Assembly (NCBI GenBank): GCA_029335925.2
Contig: JARJMX020000095.1
Coordinates: 1 to 5,434, forward strand
Source of the DNA: Gammaproteobacteria bacterium
Lineage (GTDB): Bacteria > Pseudomonadota > Gammaproteobacteria > Halothiobacillales > Halothiobacillaceae
Direction: 5' to 3'
DNA length: 5,434 nucleotides
The notes beneath the pieces were generated by a model. It was not told the origin of the DNA. It saw only the letters and a list, made by a program, of their open reading frames with translations, and did no database searches. Positions within the stretch are counted from its first letter, which is position 1. Each line of letters starts with the position of its first letter. Made by a program: the position numbers and the translations under genes. This document shows, one piece after another, positions 5,269 through 5,434 of the stretch.

Positions 5269-5434
5269 TTACACGGCCTTCTGTTCTGGGAAACCGAAGG
5301 CCACCTCGCGCAGCGTGGCGATCTCGTCGCGCAGGCGCGCGGCTTCCTCGAATTCAAGGTTGCGCGCAGCGGCGTACATGGCCTTTTCCAGTTGGGCAAT
5401 CTTTTTCGCAGCCATCTCCGGGGAAAGAGAGGCC
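5269..5434 (-). CDS. uvrB: UvrABC excinuclease subunit UvrB, C-terminal end (partial)
   Basis: The last 54 codons of uvrB, entering from the right edge and stopping at TAA (plus 5269-5271). The visible part holds the UVR domain: [17 protein letters not shown] followed by [17 protein letters not shown]. This is the helical hairpin with which UvrB contacts UvrC during nucleotide excision repair. UvrC and some other proteins carry a similar domain, but the spacing, the lead-in L-S-P and the short tail after it (V-A-F-G-F-P-E-Q) fit the end of UvrB. The helicase-like part lies outside the window. Confidence 0.92.
   Translation of the reverse strand, partial: ASLSPEMAAKKIAQLEKAMYAAARNLEFEEAARLRDEIATLREVAFGFPEQKAV

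Noticed and set aside
5217..5399. Minus-strand open frame of 60 codons overlapping the uvrB end
   Set aside because: It is an out-of-frame reading of the uvrB UVR domain; the correct frame runs off the right edge without a start.

Overview
The window comes from a GC-rich proteobacterium, most likely a gammaproteobacterium. The protein families (LolC/LolD, UvrB, DUF2062, DUF2892, a periplasmic rhodanese) and the codon style fit the Chromatiales/Thiotrichales-like sulfur-oxidising groups. That placement is an inference from gene content, not from a marker gene. Everything recognisable is chromosomal housekeeping or accessory sequence. I see no phage, CRISPR, toxin-antitoxin, rRNA or tRNA gene.

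Layout, left to right. (1) 23-283 (+): a small acidic protein I do not recognise. (2) 314-334: a stem-loop with a T-tract on the minus strand, ending a short minus-strand gene (373-561) for a 62-residue DUF2892 (YgaP-like) two-helix membrane protein. (3) 562-1056: about 495 bp with no supported gene. (4) 1057-3001 (+): a lolC-lolD operon. A single LolC/E-type permease overlaps its LolD ATPase by 8 bp; together they would extract outer-membrane lipoproteins from the inner membrane and hand them to LolA. (5) 3002-3526: a convergent intergenic region packed with repeats. It holds two small elements with IS5-like inverted ends lying head to tail between CTAA/CTAA/CTGA tetranucleotides, then a run of stem-loops. 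(6) 3527-4333 (-): an exported tandem rhodanese protein whose first domain keeps the catalytic cysteine and whose second does not. (7) 4553-5203 (-): a DUF2062 membrane protein whose C-terminal tail is partly encoded by palindromic repeat sequence. (8) 5269-5434 (-): the 3' end of uvrB (UVR domain), running off the right edge.

I do not see an obviously new biological system. The features most worth a second look are the two small IS5-type elements behind lolD, a family of three stem-loops with different stems around one shared core (CCA-TCC[C/A]-TGG), one of which lies inside the DUF2062 coding sequence, the reversed arrangement of active and inactive domains in the rhodanese, and an inverted repeat inside a candidate promoter between uvrB and the DUF2062 gene.
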